5,382 nt of DNA from Pseudomonadota bacterium. Its GTDB lineage: Bacteria > Pseudomonadota > Alphaproteobacteria > UBA8366 > GCA-2717185. The notes under the pieces were generated by a model that worked only from the letters and a program-made list of their open reading frames with translations, was not told the DNA's origin and did no database searches. This document shows, in pieces, positions 4,260-5,382 of the stretch. The DNA is taken from positions 1 through 5,382 of the forward strand of contig JAQCHR010000298.1 in NCBI GenBank assembly GCA_027619655.1. Direction: 5' to 3'. The translations under genes and the position numbers were made by a program. Numbering within the stretch: position 1 is the stretch's first letter; each line of letters opens with the position of its first letter.

Positions 4260-5382
4260 CCGACGTTTTCGACTACATCATCATCGGCGCGGGCTCGGCC
4301 GGATCGGTGCTCTCCAACCGCCTGTCGGCGGGCAGCGATACCGTTTGCGTGCTGGAGGCGGGGCCGGGCGACTGGAACCCGTTCATCCACATCCCCGCCG
4401 GGTTCATGAAGACGCTGGTCAACCCCGCCGTGAACTGGCTGTATGAAGCGGAACCGAGCGAAGGCACCGCCGGCCGCCGCATCCACGCGCCGCGCGGCAA
4501 GACGCTGGGCGGGTCCAGTTCGATCAACGGGCATATCTACAATCGCGGCCAGCGGATGGATTTCGACAGCTGGGCGCAGCGCGGCAATCGCGGCTGGGGC
4601 TATGCCGATATCCTTCCCTATTTCCAGCGCACGGAAAAACGCATCGGCACGGGCGACGATACCTATCGCGGGCGCGACGGCGGGCTGGTGGTCACCGATA
4701 TCGACTGGCGGCACCCGCTCTGCGACGCCTTCATCGACGGGGTCGTGAAGATGGGCATCCCGCTGAACCCCGATTACAACGGCGCCAGCCAGAAAGGCGT
4801 CGGCTATTTCCAACGCGCCCTGTTCAACGGCCGCCGGGTCAGCGCCGCGCGCGCCTTCCTGCATCCGGCCAAGTCGCGGCAGACGCTGGATGTGCGCACG
4901 AAGGCCCATGTGCAGCGCATCCTGTTCGAGGGCAAACGCGCCATCGGCATCCTGTACAAGCGTGGTGGCGAAGACGTCGAAATCCGCGCCCGCAAGGAAA
5001 TCATCCTCTCCGGCGGCGCGGTGAATTCGCCGCAGATGCTGCAGATATCCGGCGTCGGCCCGGCGAAGCTGCTGCGGGACCTCGGCGTACCGGTCGTGCA
5101 TGACCTGCCGGCGGTCGGCGAGAACCTGTGCGACCATTACCCGGTCCGGCTGGTCGCGCGGGTGAAGAACCAGCAGACGGTGAACGAACAGGTGCGCGGG
5201 CTGAACCTCGTCGCCGAAGCGGCGAAATACGTGCTGTTCCGCAAGGGCGTGCTGACCCTGTCGCCGACCCTGGTGCATATCTTCTGGAAGTCGCACGCGG
5301 CGCTGGACAAGGGCGACCTGCAGATGACCTTCACCCCCGCCAGCTACAAGGAAGGCGTGCAGTCGCAGCTCGACGACTTCCC
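4256..5382 (+). CDS. GMC-family FAD-dependent oxidoreductase (choline-dehydrogenase-like), 3' end outside the window
   Basis: This reading frame is open from ATG 4256 to the window edge (375 complete codons). The GMC family oxidises alcohols with FAD. Motifs in order: the FAD dinucleotide fold DYIIIGAGSAGS at 6-17; Glu34-Ala-Gly ending the second strand; GMC signature 1 at about 81-98 (Gly-Lys-Thr-Leu-Gly-Gly-Ser-Ser-Ser-Ile-Asn-Gly); the 'WGYADILPYF' region at 114-123; signature 2 at about 253-268 (Gly-Gly-Ala-Val-Asn-Ser-Pro through Ile-Ser-Gly-Val-Gly); and VGENLCDH at 287-294. Members are about 530-560 residues. The missing part holds the second half of the substrate domain and the catalytic His pair, so activity cannot be judged. 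The ATG overlaps the preceding gene's TGA (ATGA), with GGGAAG (4245-4250) 5 nt upstream. This implies translational coupling and a shared pathway with the upstream flavoprotein. Choline is not implied as the substrate. Confidence 0.93.
   Translation, partial: MTDVFDYIIIGAGSAGSVLSNRLSAGSDTVCVLEAGPGDWNPFIHIPAGFMKTLVNPAVNWLYEAEPSEGTAGRRIHAPRGKTLGGSSSINGHIYNRGQRMDFDSWAQRGNRGWGYADILPYFQRTEKRIGTGDDTYRGRDGGLVVTDIDWRHPLCDAFIDGVVKMGIPLNPDYNGASQKGVGYFQRALFNGRRVSAARAFLHPAKSRQTLDVRTKAHVQRILFEGKRAIGILYKRGGEDVEIRARKEIILSGGAVNSPQMLQISGVGPAKLLRDLGVPVVHDLPAVGENLCDHYPVRLVARVKNQQTVNEQVRGLNLVAEAAKYVLFRKGVLTLSPTLVHIFWKSHAALDKGDLQMTFTPASYKEGVQSQLDDF

Noticed and set aside
4174..4446. Continuation of the first flavoprotein frame to 4446 as a genuine C-terminal extension
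   Set aside because: The translation becomes Pro/Arg/His-rich nonsense after Ala-Ala-Gly and overlaps 190 bases of the GMC gene, while the expected family ending is visible in another frame.
4184..5296. Minus-strand 370-codon open frame antisense to the GMC gene
   Set aside because: Complement of a well-supported GMC oxidoreductase; its His/Ala/Val/Arg-rich translation has no domain.

Overview
The window looks like a stretch of chromosome from a GC-rich alphaproteobacterium. The genes to the right of about position 780 are strongly GC-rich with third-position G/C. The extracytoplasmic solute-binding fragment, the 3-hydroxybutyrate-dehydrogenase-like SDR and the flavoenzymes all read like alphaproteobacterial family members. 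No species can be named from the sequence alone. The leftmost ~700 bases are visibly less GC-rich than the rest.

Layout, left to right. Positions 1 to about 69 look like the end of an insertion sequence, probably of the IS256/Mutator type. It cuts off a minus-strand gene for a peptide/dipeptide-type ABC transporter solute-binding protein, leaving only the signal peptide and first ~100 residues (64-375). A 403-base non-coding gap (376-778) follows, holding one terminator-like hairpin. Next, on the minus strand, come an SDR dehydrogenase (779-1582) and, just upstream of it, a small unrecognised 40-codon ORF with an excellent ribosome binding site (1661-1783). A short divergent control region (about 1784-1886) separates these from a plus-strand cluster: an ArsR-type winged-helix regulator (1887-2567), a 74-residue two-helix membrane protein (2649-2873), an FAD-binding fumarate-reductase/KstD-like oxidoreductase (2893-4259, with a frameshift near its 3' end) and a GMC-family flavin oxidoreductase (4256 to the window edge, C-terminus missing).

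How they may fit together. The plus-strand genes are tightly packed: 81 nt, 19 nt and a 4-nt ATGA overlap. They therefore probably form an operon headed by their own regulator. Two flavin-dependent dehydrogenases of different folds plus a divergent NAD(P)-dependent SDR suggest a small catabolic locus that oxidises an alcohol/ketone-type or cyclic substrate. The truncated transporter gene may once have supplied the uptake function. The substrate is not identifiable. The SDR keeps the catalytic tetrad of 3-hydroxybutyrate dehydrogenase but has lost most residues that bind the substrate carboxylate in that enzyme, so it should not be assigned that reaction.

Points most worth a second look are the frameshift at about 4174, the probably leaderless regulator mRNA, the internal duplication in the regulator's effector half, the unlisted 40-residue ORF, and the IS-broken transporter gene. 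I saw no CRISPR array, tRNA, rRNA or clear novel defence-type system.
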